A DNA stretch of 22,900 nt from DATJMJ01 sp035503915 (GCA_035503915.1 DATJSU010000045.1:1-22900); one strand, 5' to 3'; positions 7,040-14,863 are shown, numbered from the stretch's first letter. A program made the numbers and translations. The notes: generated by a model from the letters alone, not told the origin.

Positions 7040-7589
7040 CGCCGACCATCATGCTCGACCGGCCACCGTAGAGAGGGCGAGCCGCCCGCGTGAGCTGCCC
7101 CATCGACTGGAGCGAGAAAGCACGCCAACCCAGGACGGCCGTCCGCACGACGACTTCTGAGATCGCCATGAGCAGCAGCGCGGCGACCCATGCCTCCATC
7201 GTGATGTGGTGCGAAGCGCTGAAGCGGGCAACAGCGCTCTCCCCCCCGTGCGCAGCGTAGAGCTGGAAGGCAAAGCGCGAGCCCGTGCCGATCACCCAGA
7301 AGAGGGCCGCTGCCAAACGGGCACGGGCTACGGGTTCGCCATTGGCGTTTGGGCTGACCTTGGTAAAAAGCCCGCTCAGGCAGCCGAGAATTGCGCCATA
7401 AAGCGCCACCACGACCACGAGGACGACGTCGTTGCCCGCAGTCGGTATGCCGTTGAAGTAAGTGGCTGCCGCGTAGGCAACTATGCCGAGGGGAACGAGC
7501 AAGGTGCGCACCGTTAGGCGCCTCCCCCGGAGCTGGAGGAAGACGATGCCGATGAGTGCTATGTCAAGGACGTAATCGGTGAAAGTCAT
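7023..7589 (-). CDS. conserved-type integral membrane protein of unknown function
   Basis: The 188-residue product has about five hydrophobic helices (roughly 6-21, 27-45, 53-76, 93-112 and 128-152) and a short basic C-terminal tail. Short polar motifs between helices include YFNGIPTAGNDVVL, GCLSGLFTKV and ASHHITMEAW. I do not recognise a characterised family. The layout recalls small membrane proteins found next to DesK-type two-component genes in actinobacteria, but this is from memory only. It is the first gene of a three-gene unit and overlaps the kinase start by 17 bases, so it is a good candidate for the sensor partner or the regulated output. ATG 7589 is preceded by CATACT and six bases, with no Shine-Dalgarno sequence. 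Confidence 0.78.
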   Translation of the reverse strand: MTFTDYVLDIALIGIVFLQLRGRRLTVRTLLVPLGIVAYAAATYFNGIPTAGNDVVLVVVVALYGAILGCLSGLFTKVSPNANGEPVARARLAAALFWVIGTGSRFAFQLYAAHGGESAVARFSASHHITMEAWVAALLLMAISEVVVRTAVLGWRAFSLQSMGQLTRAARPLYGGRSSMMVGGDRSY

Positions 7590-7904
7590 AAATCAAGTAT
7601 GCGGACAAGGCTCTTTTCGGCCGTCCATCTCGAGTTGGGTTGTAGGGTGGGCCCGCGCTCCACCTCGTGATGGAAGGTCAGGAATACGCATGTCGGGGGT
7701 GGCCCCCACCTGGACGACGGTCCCAGCCAGGTGCACACGGGTGCGCGCGGCACTGAAGTGACCACCAGAAAACTTCGGCATTATGGACATGTGAGCGTCG
7801 CTCCGTGCCTGCGGCCGTGCGCCCCAGCCTGCCCGGGAGGGCCTGCCAATTTCCAGGGGATCTTTTTCGGTTACCGCCTTCAGGAAGGTCGGAGCGGGTA
7901 GCCG
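7590..7904. other. 315-bp divergent intergenic region without a recognised gene
   Basis: This lies between the divergently transcribed membrane-protein unit and the exonuclease gene and must carry both promoters. I see one short hairpin (GGTGG-CCC-CCACC, 7698-7710) and an AGGAAGGTCGGAGCGGG purine-rich stretch before the exonuclease start, which can serve as its ribosome site. No tRNA-like fold, riboswitch or convincing small protein was found. Confidence 0.5.
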
Positions 7905-8804
7905 GTGAAGGTATTTCTCCTCGATGGCACTTACGAGCTCTTCCGGCACTACTACGGCGTGCCGCCTCACGAGAACCAAGCCCGAGAAGAGGTGGGTGCA
8001 ACGAGGGGCGTCGTCAGCTCTGTCCTCGGGATGCTGGAAGAGGGGGCAACGCACATTGGAGTGGCCACCGACCACGTGATCGAGTCTTTCCGGAACGCCC
8101 TTTGGGCCTCTTACAAGAGCTCCGCCGGGGCCCCCGCGAACTTGCTTTCGCAGTTCGGTCTCCTGGAGGAGGCCTTGGAGGCAATGGGCGTCGTCGTGTG
8201 GCCGATGACCGACCTCGAGGCCGACGACGCTTTAGCGTCGGCAGCGGCCGTGGTGAGCGAAGACCCGTCGGTGGAGCAGGTCCTCATCTGCACACCCGAC
8301 AAGGACCTCGGCCAATGCGTCAGGGGTGACCGCGTTGTCTGCCTGGACCGGCGCAAACGCCTCATCGTCGACGAGGACGCCGTCCGGGCGCGCTTCGGCG
8401 TCGGCCCAGGAGCTGTGCCCGATTGGCTCGCTCTCGTCGGCGACAGCTCCGACGGCTTCCCGGGCCTCCCGGGGTGGGGGCCGAAGGCCGCCACGACGGT
8501 GCTCGCACATTACGGCTCGATCGAGGCAGTCCCCCGCGAGCCGCGCGCTAAGTGGCCCGTGGACCTGCCAGTGAGCCGCGCCGAGGCGTTGAGGGCAGTG
8601 CTGGACGAGGCTTACGAGGCGGCGATGCTTTTCAAGAGGTTGGCCACCTGTGTCGTAGAGCGTGGCCTGCTACCGCCCCCTGAGGCGGCCACTGGCAGCC
8701 TCGAGTGGCACGGGCTGGCACCGGCGTTTGGCGAGATGTGCATGCGCCTGGACGCACCCGTGCTACTGCAGCGAGCCGAAGGCCTCGCAGCGAAACGACT
8801 TTAG
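7905..8804 (+). CDS. 5'-3' exonuclease (PIN/FEN-like nuclease, PolI N-domain family)
   Basis: The 299-residue product resembles the stand-alone relatives of the DNA polymerase I 5' nuclease. Visible metal-binding acidic blocks are D7 in VFLLDGTYELF, DLEADDALAS (about 103-112), CTPDKDLGQ (about 128-136) and GDSSDGFPGLPGWGPKAA (about 183-200); the last is the family's helix-hairpin-helix with DNA-binding glycines. It probably removes flaps or RNA primers in replication or repair. GTG 7905 starts exactly at the first nuclease strand and follows a purine-rich ribosome site. No polymerase domain is attached. It stands alone on the plus strand, and its stop is 24 bases from the convergent aat stop. 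The exact substrate cannot be told from sequence. Confidence 0.9.
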   Translation: MKVFLLDGTYELFRHYYGVPPHENQAREEVGATRGVVSSVLGMLEEGATHIGVATDHVIESFRNALWASYKSSAGAPANLLSQFGLLEEALEAMGVVVWPMTDLEADDALASAAAVVSEDPSVEQVLICTPDKDLGQCVRGDRVVCLDRRKRLIVDEDAVRARFGVGPGAVPDWLALVGDSSDGFPGLPGWGPKAATTVLAHYGSIEAVPREPRAKWPVDLPVSRAEALRAVLDEAYEAAMLFKRLATCVVERGLLPPPEAATGSLEWHGLAPAFGEMCMRLDAPVLLQRAEGLAAKRL

Positions 8805-8828
8805 GGCCCCCGAGGACAAGGCGGTCCC

Positions 8829-9542
8829 TTACGGTAAGCCGGCGACGGCGGCCGCGCCGCCAAGCTTCATGTCGGGCACTTCGAGCGCCTCGGCCAGCAG
8901 GTCCAGGTAACGCTCCCGGCTCACCTCGACAGCTCCCAGGCTGCTCAGGTGCGGGGTCTGCCACTGCACGTCAAGGAGGCGCCCACCGCTCGCCTGGAGC
9001 AGGCGCACCAAGGCGACCAGGGCGACCTTTGATGCGTCAGCCTCGCGGTGGAACATCGATTCACCAGCGAAAAAACCGCCCATGGCGACTCCATAAAGGC
9101 CTCCCGCGAGTGCTCCGCCCGCCGACCATGCCTCGACGCTGTGCGCCCAACCGAGCTCGTGGAGCCGGCTGTACGCCGCGCGCATGGGCCCACTGATCCA
9201 GCCTCCCGGCCGGCGCGGGTCGGCGCAGTCGGCGACCACGTCGTGGAAGGCCGCATCCACGGTCACCTCGAAACGCCTGAGCGACCTACGCAGCGAGCGG
9301 CTGACCACCAAGCCCCCCAGGGGCACGACCGCACGTGGGGCTGGCGACCACCACGCGAGGCGGTGGCCAATGGGCATGGGGAACAGGCCACACCTGTACG
9401 CGGCGAGGATCGTCCCCGGCTCCAGGTCGGCGCCCACCCCAACGACGTCTGTCGGGCCCGCCAACGCCGCTTGAGCCCCAGCTGAGCAGGGAAAGCTCCA
9501 CTTGGTGGGCGGCGGCTCGAGCGGCTCGACAGGTGGGGCCAC
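8829..9542 (-). CDS. aat: leucyl/phenylalanyl-tRNA-protein transferase
   Basis: Aat moves Leu or Phe from its aminoacyl-tRNA to N-terminal Lys or Arg of proteins, which marks them for ClpS/ClpAP-type degradation (N-degron pathway). The 237-residue product shows the family blocks in order: EPPPTKWSFP, VGVGADLEPGTILAAYRCGLFPMP, LAWWSPAPRAVVPLGG, GGWISGPMRAAYSRLHELGWAHSVE, GGLYGVAMGGFFAGESMFH, and LLDVQWQTPHLSSLGAVEVSRERYL. I chose GTG 9542 because it begins just before the conserved EPPPT block and lies 17 bases after the sigma-factor stop. An upstream GTG at 9608 would add 22 atypical residues and overlap the sigma gene by 49 bases. Neither start has a strong ribosome site. It is probably cotranscribed with the sigma gene. 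Confidence 0.95.
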   Translation of the reverse strand: MAPPVEPLEPPPTKWSFPCSAGAQAALAGPTDVVGVGADLEPGTILAAYRCGLFPMPIGHRLAWWSPAPRAVVPLGGLVVSRSLRRSLRRFEVTVDAAFHDVVADCADPRRPGGWISGPMRAAYSRLHELGWAHSVEAWSAGGALAGGLYGVAMGGFFAGESMFHREADASKVALVALVRLLQASGGRLLDVQWQTPHLSSLGAVEVSRERYLDLLAEALEVPDMKLGGAAAVAGLP

Positions 9543-9559
9543 GCCCGCCAGTCTTGCCC

Positions 9560-10246
9560 TCAGGCGACGACCGAAGTACCAGAAGCTTCCTGGCCGTGCT
9601 CCTGGCACGGAGCGAGGCCGACCAGCACGGCAACCGCTTCGACATGGCCCGCTCCGACATGGCCCGTTCCGGGCGGCTCCTCGGTGAGCTCGTCGAGGTC
9701 GTCCTCGGCATGTGGGGGCGAAAATTCGGGCAACATGTCCCTGAGCGCCCGCAGGGCTCGCGCCGCCGAGCTCTTCACGGTGCCAGGCGCGCAGCCAAGG
9801 CGCCGTGCGATCTCGGCCTCTGAAAGGTCCTGGTAATAACGGAGCAAAAGGACCTCTCTCTGGCGAGAAGGCAGCTTCGCGAGCGCTCCCCGTACGAGCT
9901 CGCGGTCGTCCACAGCGTCAGTGCGGGGCAGTTGGGCAAGCTCGGGAAGGTCGCCGACGTTTACCCGAGACCCCCACTTGCGCCAGTTGGAGCGGCAAGT
10001 GTTGACAACAATTTGGCGCACATAAGCCTGTTGACGCCAACGCTCTTGGCTCGCCACCCGCGGCCAGGCACCCATTGCTTTTACCAGCGAGGCTTGGACG
10101 GCGTCCTCAGCGTCCTCACGCCGTCCCGTCACGGCTTGAGCGACGCGCACCAACATAGGCCGCGCGGAACTAGCAAGTTGCTCGAAACTAACAGCCTCTC
10201 CAAAGGCACCCGCCTCTGTCACCTCTCCGCAACCGACTGCGCCCAC
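9560..10246 (-). CDS. ECF-type RNA polymerase sigma factor (SigE-like)
   Basis: The product (about 228 residues) has sigma region 2 (FEQLASSARPMLVRVAQAVTG, DAEDAVQASLVKAMGAWPRV, WRQQAYVRQIVVNTCRSNWRK) and region 4 (LAKLPSRQREVLLLRYYQDLSEAEIA, GCAPGTVKSSAARALRALRDML), with no region 3. It should direct RNA polymerase to a small regulon. An acidic tail of about 55 residues follows region 4, with a duplicated G-H-V unit; most family members end near region 4. No anti-sigma gene is adjacent, so control may be through the tail or elsewhere. GTG 10246 was chosen because AGGAG lies five bases before it; TTG 10264 would add six residues. The gene is divergent from the carboxylase gene. Confidence 0.92.
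   Translation of the reverse strand: MGAVGCGEVTEAGAFGEAVSFEQLASSARPMLVRVAQAVTGRREDAEDAVQASLVKAMGAWPRVASQERWRQQAYVRQIVVNTCRSNWRKWGSRVNVGDLPELAQLPRTDAVDDRELVRGALAKLPSRQREVLLLRYYQDLSEAEIARRLGCAPGTVKSSAARALRALRDMLPEFSPPHAEDDLDELTEEPPGTGHVGAGHVEAVAVLVGLAPCQEHGQEASGTSVVA
9641..9670. repeat. 15-bp tandem duplication in the sigma-factor tail
   Basis: GACATGGCCCGCTCC (9641-9655) is followed by GACATGGCCCGTTCC (9656-9670), with one difference. On the coding strand it gives the repeated G-H-V-x-A/G unit of the C-terminal tail. Confidence 0.8.
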
Positions 10247-10290
10247 TCCGTCTCCTGTCTTCAAATCCTCTCGCCCATAGGACTACCACT

Positions 10291-10328
10291 ACGTTGGCGC
10301 GCAAACGTTGCACCCTCCATGGGGAGGG
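10291..10328. promoter_or_regulatory. two inverted repeats between sigma-factor and carboxylase genes
   Basis: ACGTTGGCGCGCAAACGT (10291-10308) is an 18-bp palindrome with one mismatched position pair. CCCTCC-ATGG-GGAGGG (10313-10328) follows as a 6-bp stem. AACGTT recurs at 10379-10384. These sit in the divergent promoter region and could be operators for either gene; no regulator is identified. Confidence 0.4.
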
Positions 10329-10391
10329 CTTGCCATGCACACGAACGATTGATTTTTGGCTGATGACATAACAGCGCTAACGTTGCCCGCC

Positions 10392-11942
10392 ATGGCCGAG
10401 CTCTCAATGGGGCAGCACCTCGAAGAACTCGAGCGGCGAAAGGAAAAAGCGCTTCACGCGGGCAGCCAAGAGGCGGTGCAACGTCAGCATTCTCGCGGCA
10501 AGATGACCGCCCGCGAGAGGATCGACTACTTGCTCGACGACGGGTCCTTCCAAGAGCTCGACATGCTGGCACGGAGCCGGTCCGAAGCAACCCCGGAGGA
10601 AAGGCGCGCCTACACCGACGGCGTTGTCACCGGCTTCGGGACAATAGACGGGCGGAAAGTCTGCATTTTTGCTCAAGATTTCACCGTTGCCGGGGGGACC
10701 CTGGGCGAGGTTTCGGGCGAGAAGATCCACAAGGTCCAAGACCTCGCCTACTCACTTGGGGTGCCCCTAATCGGCGTCAACGACGGTGGGGGTGCCCGTG
10801 TCCAAGAAGGCGTGGTCGCCCTTCACTATTACGGCGGGATCTTCCGCCGCAACGTTGCGGCTTCGGGCGTGGTCCCGCAGTTGAGCGTGATCATGGGCAG
10901 CTGCGCAGGTGGGGCCGTTTACAGCCCTGCGATCACCGACTTCGTCTTTATGGTGGAGGGGACCTCGCAGATGTTCATCACCGGGCCCGACGTCGTGAAG
11001 ACCGTGACCGGAGAGGACGTCACTCACGAGCAGCTCGGGGGCGCTCTCACGCACGCCACCAAGTCAGGCGTGGCGACGTTCCTTGCGCTGGACGAAAAGG
11101 CCTGCCTGGACCAGGTACGCGAGCTGCTTTCCTACCTCCCGTCAAACAACCTCGAACAACCCCCGGCACGGCCCGTGGGCGACGACCCCGACCGGGCCGT
11201 CGCAGAGGTGCTCGGTGTGGTCCCCGACAACCCTCATGCCCCCTACGACATAAAGCCAATTGTGCGCGCCGTCCTCGATGGGGGCGATTTCCTCGAGTAC
11301 CACCGGCTCTGGGCCGTGAACCTTGTCTGTGGGTTCGGCCGGCTCGGCGGGCGCGTGGTCGGCGTCGTTGCCAACCAGCCCCACGTCCTGGCAGGCGTGC
11401 TCGACATCGACGCTACTGAAAAAGGCGCCCGCTTTGTCCGCACCTGCGACTGCTTCAACATCCCGGTGCTAACTTTCGTGGACACCCCGGGTTTCATGCC
11501 CGGGACCGACCAGGAGCACGGAGGGCTGGCACGCCGCGCTGCCAAGTTGCTCTACGCATATTGCGAAGCGACTGTCCCGAAGATCCAGGTCATCGTTCGC
11601 AAGGCTTATGGGGCGGCTTATGTGCTCATGGGCTCAAAGTCGATCGGTGCCGACCTCGCTTACGCCTGGCCGAGCGCCGAGCTCGCCGTGATGGGCCCCG
11701 AAAGCGCTGTCGACCTCCTCTACCGGGCTGAGCTCTCCGGCGCGCCCCAGGGGAGGAGGGCTGAACTGGTAGACGCGTACAAGCAGGCCAATGCCAACCC
11801 CTATCTAGCTGCGGAACGAGGGTACATCGACGACGTGATAGAACCCGCCAGTACACGCAGGGTGCTCTCCCAGGGGCTGGAAATCCTGTCCGGCAAGCGG
11901 CAAGAGCCTGCTCCCCGCAAACACGGCAACCTCCCTCTATGA
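10392..11942 (+). CDS. acyl-CoA carboxylase carboxyltransferase (beta) subunit, PccB/AccD type
   Basis: The enzyme transfers carboxyl from biotin to acetyl- or propionyl-CoA, giving malonyl- or methylmalonyl-CoA. The product of about 516 residues shows the two crotonase-like halves: KMTARERIDYLLDDGSFQE, DFTVAGGTLGEVSGEKI, VNDGGGARVQEGV (first oxyanion hole), MGSCAGGAVYSPA, then FGRLGGRVVGVVANQP, LTFVDTPGFMPGTDQE, VRKAYGAAYVLMGSKSIGADLAYAWPSAE (second oxyanion hole). The residue after GAAY is Val (codon 11622-11624), where propionyl-specific Streptomyces PccB has Asp. The biotin-carrying alpha subunit is not in the window. The start is uncertain: ATG 10392 fits family N termini, TTG 10356 would add 12 residues, ATG 10407 would be shorter, and none has a clear ribosome site. 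Confidence 0.95.
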   Translation: MAELSMGQHLEELERRKEKALHAGSQEAVQRQHSRGKMTARERIDYLLDDGSFQELDMLARSRSEATPEERRAYTDGVVTGFGTIDGRKVCIFAQDFTVAGGTLGEVSGEKIHKVQDLAYSLGVPLIGVNDGGGARVQEGVVALHYYGGIFRRNVAASGVVPQLSVIMGSCAGGAVYSPAITDFVFMVEGTSQMFITGPDVVKTVTGEDVTHEQLGGALTHATKSGVATFLALDEKACLDQVRELLSYLPSNNLEQPPARPVGDDPDRAVAEVLGVVPDNPHAPYDIKPIVRAVLDGGDFLEYHRLWAVNLVCGFGRLGGRVVGVVANQPHVLAGVLDIDATEKGARFVRTCDCFNIPVLTFVDTPGFMPGTDQEHGGLARRAAKLLYAYCEATVPKIQVIVRKAYGAAYVLMGSKSIGADLAYAWPSAELAVMGPESAVDLLYRAELSGAPQGRRAELVDAYKQANANPYLAAERGYIDDVIEPASTRRVLSQGLEILSGKRQEPAPRKHGNLPL

Positions 11943-11949
11943 CGCCCTG

Positions 11950-12180
11950 ATGGCAGGCCCGCCCGACCTCAAACCAGCCGGCCTGAGAGTGGAACTGCTC
12001 ATGAGCGACCTCGCGCGCCGGCCTTCTGCCGACGAAGTAGAGGCCATCAACGTCGCGGTCCGGGCCGTCCTCGGGCTTGCTTTTGAGCCACCGTCGCCGG
12101 GACCGCAGCACTGGAGGTTTTCCGGGCGCTGGTGGCAACAAGGAGCGTCGGGAGCACCACGCTGGGCGAGGGGAACCTAA
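11950..12180 (+). CDS. small protein, possible acyl-CoA carboxylase epsilon subunit
   Basis: The 76-residue product lies 7 bases after the beta-subunit stop and should be cotranscribed with it. Actinobacterial carboxylases often have a short epsilon subunit encoded here that binds beta and stimulates activity. The sequence has the expected general form: a short strand (LRVELLMSDLARR), then a PSADEVEAINVAVRAVLG helix like the P-x-x-E-E-helix seen in epsilon subunits, then a WRFSGRWW-rich tail. It lacks the longer charged N terminus of Streptomyces AccE/PccE, and epsilon sequences are poorly conserved, so the call rests mainly on position and size. A small protein with its own role is possible. 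Confidence 0.55.
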   Translation: MAGPPDLKPAGLRVELLMSDLARRPSADEVEAINVAVRAVLGLAFEPPSPGPQHWRFSGRWWQQGASGAPRWARGT

Positions 12181-12186
12181 CGGCGG

Positions 12187-12222
12187 CTTTTTCCCCCACC
12201 TGTGGACTGGTTGTGGAAAAAG
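12187..12222. terminator. possible bidirectional terminator between carboxylase and purM
   Basis: CTTTTT (12187-12192) pairs with AAAAAG (12217-12222), and inside it CCAC pairs with GTGG, with a small C bulge and a loop. The structure sits in the 60-bp space between two convergent genes. The A/T runs on both sides would give a U tract in either direction. The stem is imperfect. Confidence 0.4.
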
Positions 12223-12240
12223 AGGGGAACGCGCTGGGGA

Positions 12241-13299
12241 CTACCGCAGCACGCACTGAGCGCTGCCCGCCACGAGCCGCCCGACCACGCTGGCGGCAAA
12301 GCCGAGCTTGTTGAGCAGCTCCAGTGCCTCGCCAGCAACGTCCTGAGCGACCGCTACGACCATGCCGAGCCCGAGGTTGAAGGTCCGGGCCATTTCGCCA
12401 TCGTCCACACCCCCCGCCTGCTGGACCTCGGAAAAGATCCTGGGGACAGGCCAGGAACCCATTTCGAGGACCGCGTCGAGGTCGGGGGGCAGGGCGCGCG
12501 GGACGTTCCCGGGGAGGCCGCCGCCGGTTATGTGGGCAACCCCCCTGACCTCGAGGGACCGGATAAGCGCCAGCACGCCCGGGGAATAGATGATCGACGG
12601 GCGCAAGAGCTCGTCCGCAAGAGTGAAACCGGCACCAGGCCAAGCTTCCGCTTCCAAGGCCCTGCCGGCCCCCCTGACAAGCGCGGCTCGGACCAGCGAG
12701 TAGCCATTGGAGCGCAGGCCTCCCGAGTGCAGCCCGACGAGCGCGTCGCCTTCCCGTGGCCGGGTGGCGCTGCCAGGCCCCAGGAGCCGGTCTCGCTCGA
12801 CGATCCCGACCGCGAACCCGGCCAGGTCCATCTCGCCCGAAGGGAGCTGGCCCGGGTGCTCCGCCAGCTCTCCACCCAATATCGCGCAGCCTGCCTGGCG
12901 GCACCCCTCGGCGATCCCCGACATCACCGTAGCGACGGCCGCTGGCTCGATGTGGCCCCAAAGCTGGTAGTCCAGCATGAAGAGAGGCTCCGCTCCCTGG
13001 CAGACGAGGTCATCTACGCACATCGCAACAAGATCTATCCCGATGGCCCCGAGCCTTTGAGCTTGCACTGCTATAGAGAGCTTCGTGCCTACGCCGTCGG
13101 CCGACGCGACGAGGACCGGTTTGCGGAACCCCGACGGGAGAGCGAACAGCCCGCCAAAACCCCCGATCTCCCCGATCACCTCCGGGCGTGACGTGGACGC
13201 GACTGATGCCCGCATGAGGCGAACGGCTTCCTCGCCGGCTTCGATGTCCACGCCGGCGGCGGCGTAGGTGAGCGGCGCCGGCCGGCCCTGTTGAGTCAC
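12241..13299 (-). CDS. purM: phosphoribosylformylglycinamidine cyclo-ligase (AIR synthetase)
   Basis: PurM closes FGAM to AIR with ATP, the fifth step of purine synthesis. The 352-residue product has the usual length and motifs: TYAAAGVDIEAGEEAV at the N terminus, IGGFGGLFALP, VASADGVGTKL, GIDLVAMCVDDLVCQGAEPLFMLDY, GGELAEHPGQ, MDLAGFAVGIVE, GLHSGGLRSNGYSLVR, and ITGGGLPGNVPRALP. The phosphate-loop block reads GGELAEHPG where many PurM proteins have GGETAEMPG; actinobacterial enzymes vary here. The GTG start lies 20 bases after the purF stop, so the two form a pair. It is the last gene of the leftward purine set and faces the carboxylase genes. Confidence 0.97.
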   Translation of the reverse strand: MTQQGRPAPLTYAAAGVDIEAGEEAVRLMRASVASTSRPEVIGEIGGFGGLFALPSGFRKPVLVASADGVGTKLSIAVQAQRLGAIGIDLVAMCVDDLVCQGAEPLFMLDYQLWGHIEPAAVATVMSGIAEGCRQAGCAILGGELAEHPGQLPSGEMDLAGFAVGIVERDRLLGPGSATRPREGDALVGLHSGGLRSNGYSLVRAALVRGAGRALEAEAWPGAGFTLADELLRPSIIYSPGVLALIRSLEVRGVAHITGGGLPGNVPRALPPDLDAVLEMGSWPVPRIFSEVQQAGGVDDGEMARTFNLGLGMVVAVAQDVAGEALELLNKLGFAASVVGRLVAGSAQCVLR

Positions 13300-13319
13300 T
13301 GATAGGCCACTGCGCAGAG

Positions 13320-14798
13320 CTACCAGGGCACGCTCTCGGCGCTCTGTACAGGCACTGGCACCTGCACGAGAGCGACTGGGTGTGCCCTTGCGTGCTGGGC
13401 TTGCTGGGCCGGGGCCGGGACCGGGTAATTGCCTGTCAGGCAGGCGTCACAAAAGCCCGCCCCTGGGACGCCGGTCGCCTTTTTGAGCGCCTCCAAGGAC
13501 AGGTAGGCAAGGCTGTCAGCACCCAGGTAGTCGCGGATCTCCCCGACTTCGAGATCTGCCGCTACCAGTTCGGCACGGGTGCCCGTGTCGAGGCCATAGA
13601 AACATGGCCAACGGTAGGGGGGTGAGGAAATCCGCAAGTGGACTTCCCTCGCGCCGGCTTCGCGCAGCATCGCGACCATCGCCCGCGTCGTCGTGCCGCG
13701 CACGATCGAATCGTCGACCACCACAAGGCGCTTACCCGATATCGCCTCTCTCAATGGGTTGAGCTTCCGGCGAACCCCGCTCGCGCGCTGGCCAGGGTCG
13801 GGGTTGATAAAGGTCCGGCCTACGTAGCGGTTCTTAACCAGCCCATGGCCAAAGGGGGCCCCGCTGCGGCGGCTGTAGCCCTCTGCGGCGGGGAGCCCCG
13901 AGTCGGGGACGCCGATCACCATGTCAGCGCTGGCAGGGGCCTGCTCCGCGAGCTGTTCGCCCATCCGCACCCTCGCTGCATGAAGCTCCTGGCCGTACAA
14001 CCGGCTGTCGGGGCGGGCGAGATAGACGAACTCGAACAAGCAGAGCGCGGGCTGCACTCGCTCGGGAGGCCAAGGGCGCACGCTGTTGCAGCCCTCGGGC
14101 CCGATCACCAGGACCTCACCAGGCTCGACCTCCCGAACGAAGTGCGCGCCGGCGATGTCGAGCGCAGGCGTCTCCGAGGCAAGGACCCACCCGTCGTCGA
14201 GCTTGCCGAGGCAGAGCGGGCGGAAACCGTTGGGGTCACGGGCACCGATCAGTTGCGCCCGGTCCGCAAGTACGAGCGAGAACGCTCCCTCCAGCGTAGG
14301 TAGTACCTCGACCAGGGCGCCCAACAGCGATGTGGCACCCGAGGCCACAAGCCGCCGTGCGAGCAGCTCCGCCATGAGATCCGAGTCGCTGCTCGCGATC
14401 CCCGGGAGCATGCCGGCGGAGGCGGCCAGCTCTGTGACGTTGGTGAGGTTGCCGTTGTGCCCGAGAGCGAACTCGGTACCCCCGGCTTGGCGGTACATCG
14501 GTTGAGCGTTGTGCCAGCTCGAACCGCCCGCAGTGGAATAGCGGGTATGGCCGACGGCCAGGTGCCCGACGAGGCTGGCAAGCTTGTAGTCGTTGAAGAC
14601 CTGGGAAACGAGGCCCATGTCCTTGACCACCATCATGTTGGAACCGTCGCTTACCGCGATCCCCGCCGACTCCTGGCCCCGGTGCTGGAGCGCATGCAAA
14701 CCATCAAAAACTATCGCTGCGACATTGCGCCCGGGCGCGTAGACACCAAAGACACCGCATGCCTCGCGAGGACCAGAGCTGAGAGCCGCGCTGTTCAC
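13320..14798 (-). CDS. purF: amidophosphoribosyltransferase (glutamine PRPP amidotransferase)
   Basis: PurF makes phosphoribosylamine from PRPP and glutamine, the first step of the pathway. The 492-residue product has an N-terminal Ntn glutaminase domain with C14 in REACGVFGVY, so a 13-residue propeptide is probably removed. HRGQESAGIAV, GHTRYSTAGGS, LGHNGNL and RDPNGFRPL follow. The PRPP-binding domain has VVVDDSIVRGTTTR. Cysteines in ALCLFEFVY, RWPCFYG and GFCDACLTGNYP match the four 4Fe-4S ligands of the Bacillus-type enzyme, so this PurF is probably oxygen-sensitive. GTG 14798 keeps a short propeptide of normal length. It is divergent from the PHP gene with 80 bp between, and is probably cotranscribed with purM. 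Confidence 0.97.
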   Translation of the reverse strand: MNSAALSSGPREACGVFGVYAPGRNVAAIVFDGLHALQHRGQESAGIAVSDGSNMMVVKDMGLVSQVFNDYKLASLVGHLAVGHTRYSTAGGSSWHNAQPMYRQAGGTEFALGHNGNLTNVTELAASAGMLPGIASSDSDLMAELLARRLVASGATSLLGALVEVLPTLEGAFSLVLADRAQLIGARDPNGFRPLCLGKLDDGWVLASETPALDIAGAHFVREVEPGEVLVIGPEGCNSVRPWPPERVQPALCLFEFVYLARPDSRLYGQELHAARVRMGEQLAEQAPASADMVIGVPDSGLPAAEGYSRRSGAPFGHGLVKNRYVGRTFINPDPGQRASGVRRKLNPLREAISGKRLVVVDDSIVRGTTTRAMVAMLREAGAREVHLRISSPPYRWPCFYGLDTGTRAELVAADLEVGEIRDYLGADSLAYLSLEALKKATGVPGAGFCDACLTGNYPVPAPAQQAQHARAHPVALVQVPVPVQSAESVPW

Positions 14799-14863
14799 CT
14801 GTCCATTCTCTCATGGCCGGGGCCCCTCGCCGACGTACCCCCGTGCCTGCCCGCTGCGGGCGT

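Noticed and set aside
7593..8075. 160-residue minus-strand open frame spanning the exonuclease start
   Set aside because: It overlaps the well-supported exonuclease start, and its sequence is low in hydrophobic core patterns; it looks like a shadow extended into the intergenic region.
12202..13191. 329-residue plus-strand open frame
   Set aside because: It is the antisense shadow of purM; the composition is Arg/Asp/Pro-rich without any motif.
13638..14303. 221-residue plus-strand open frame
   Set aside because: It lies antisense within purF, which has all catalytic motifs; this is a common effect of high GC third codon positions.
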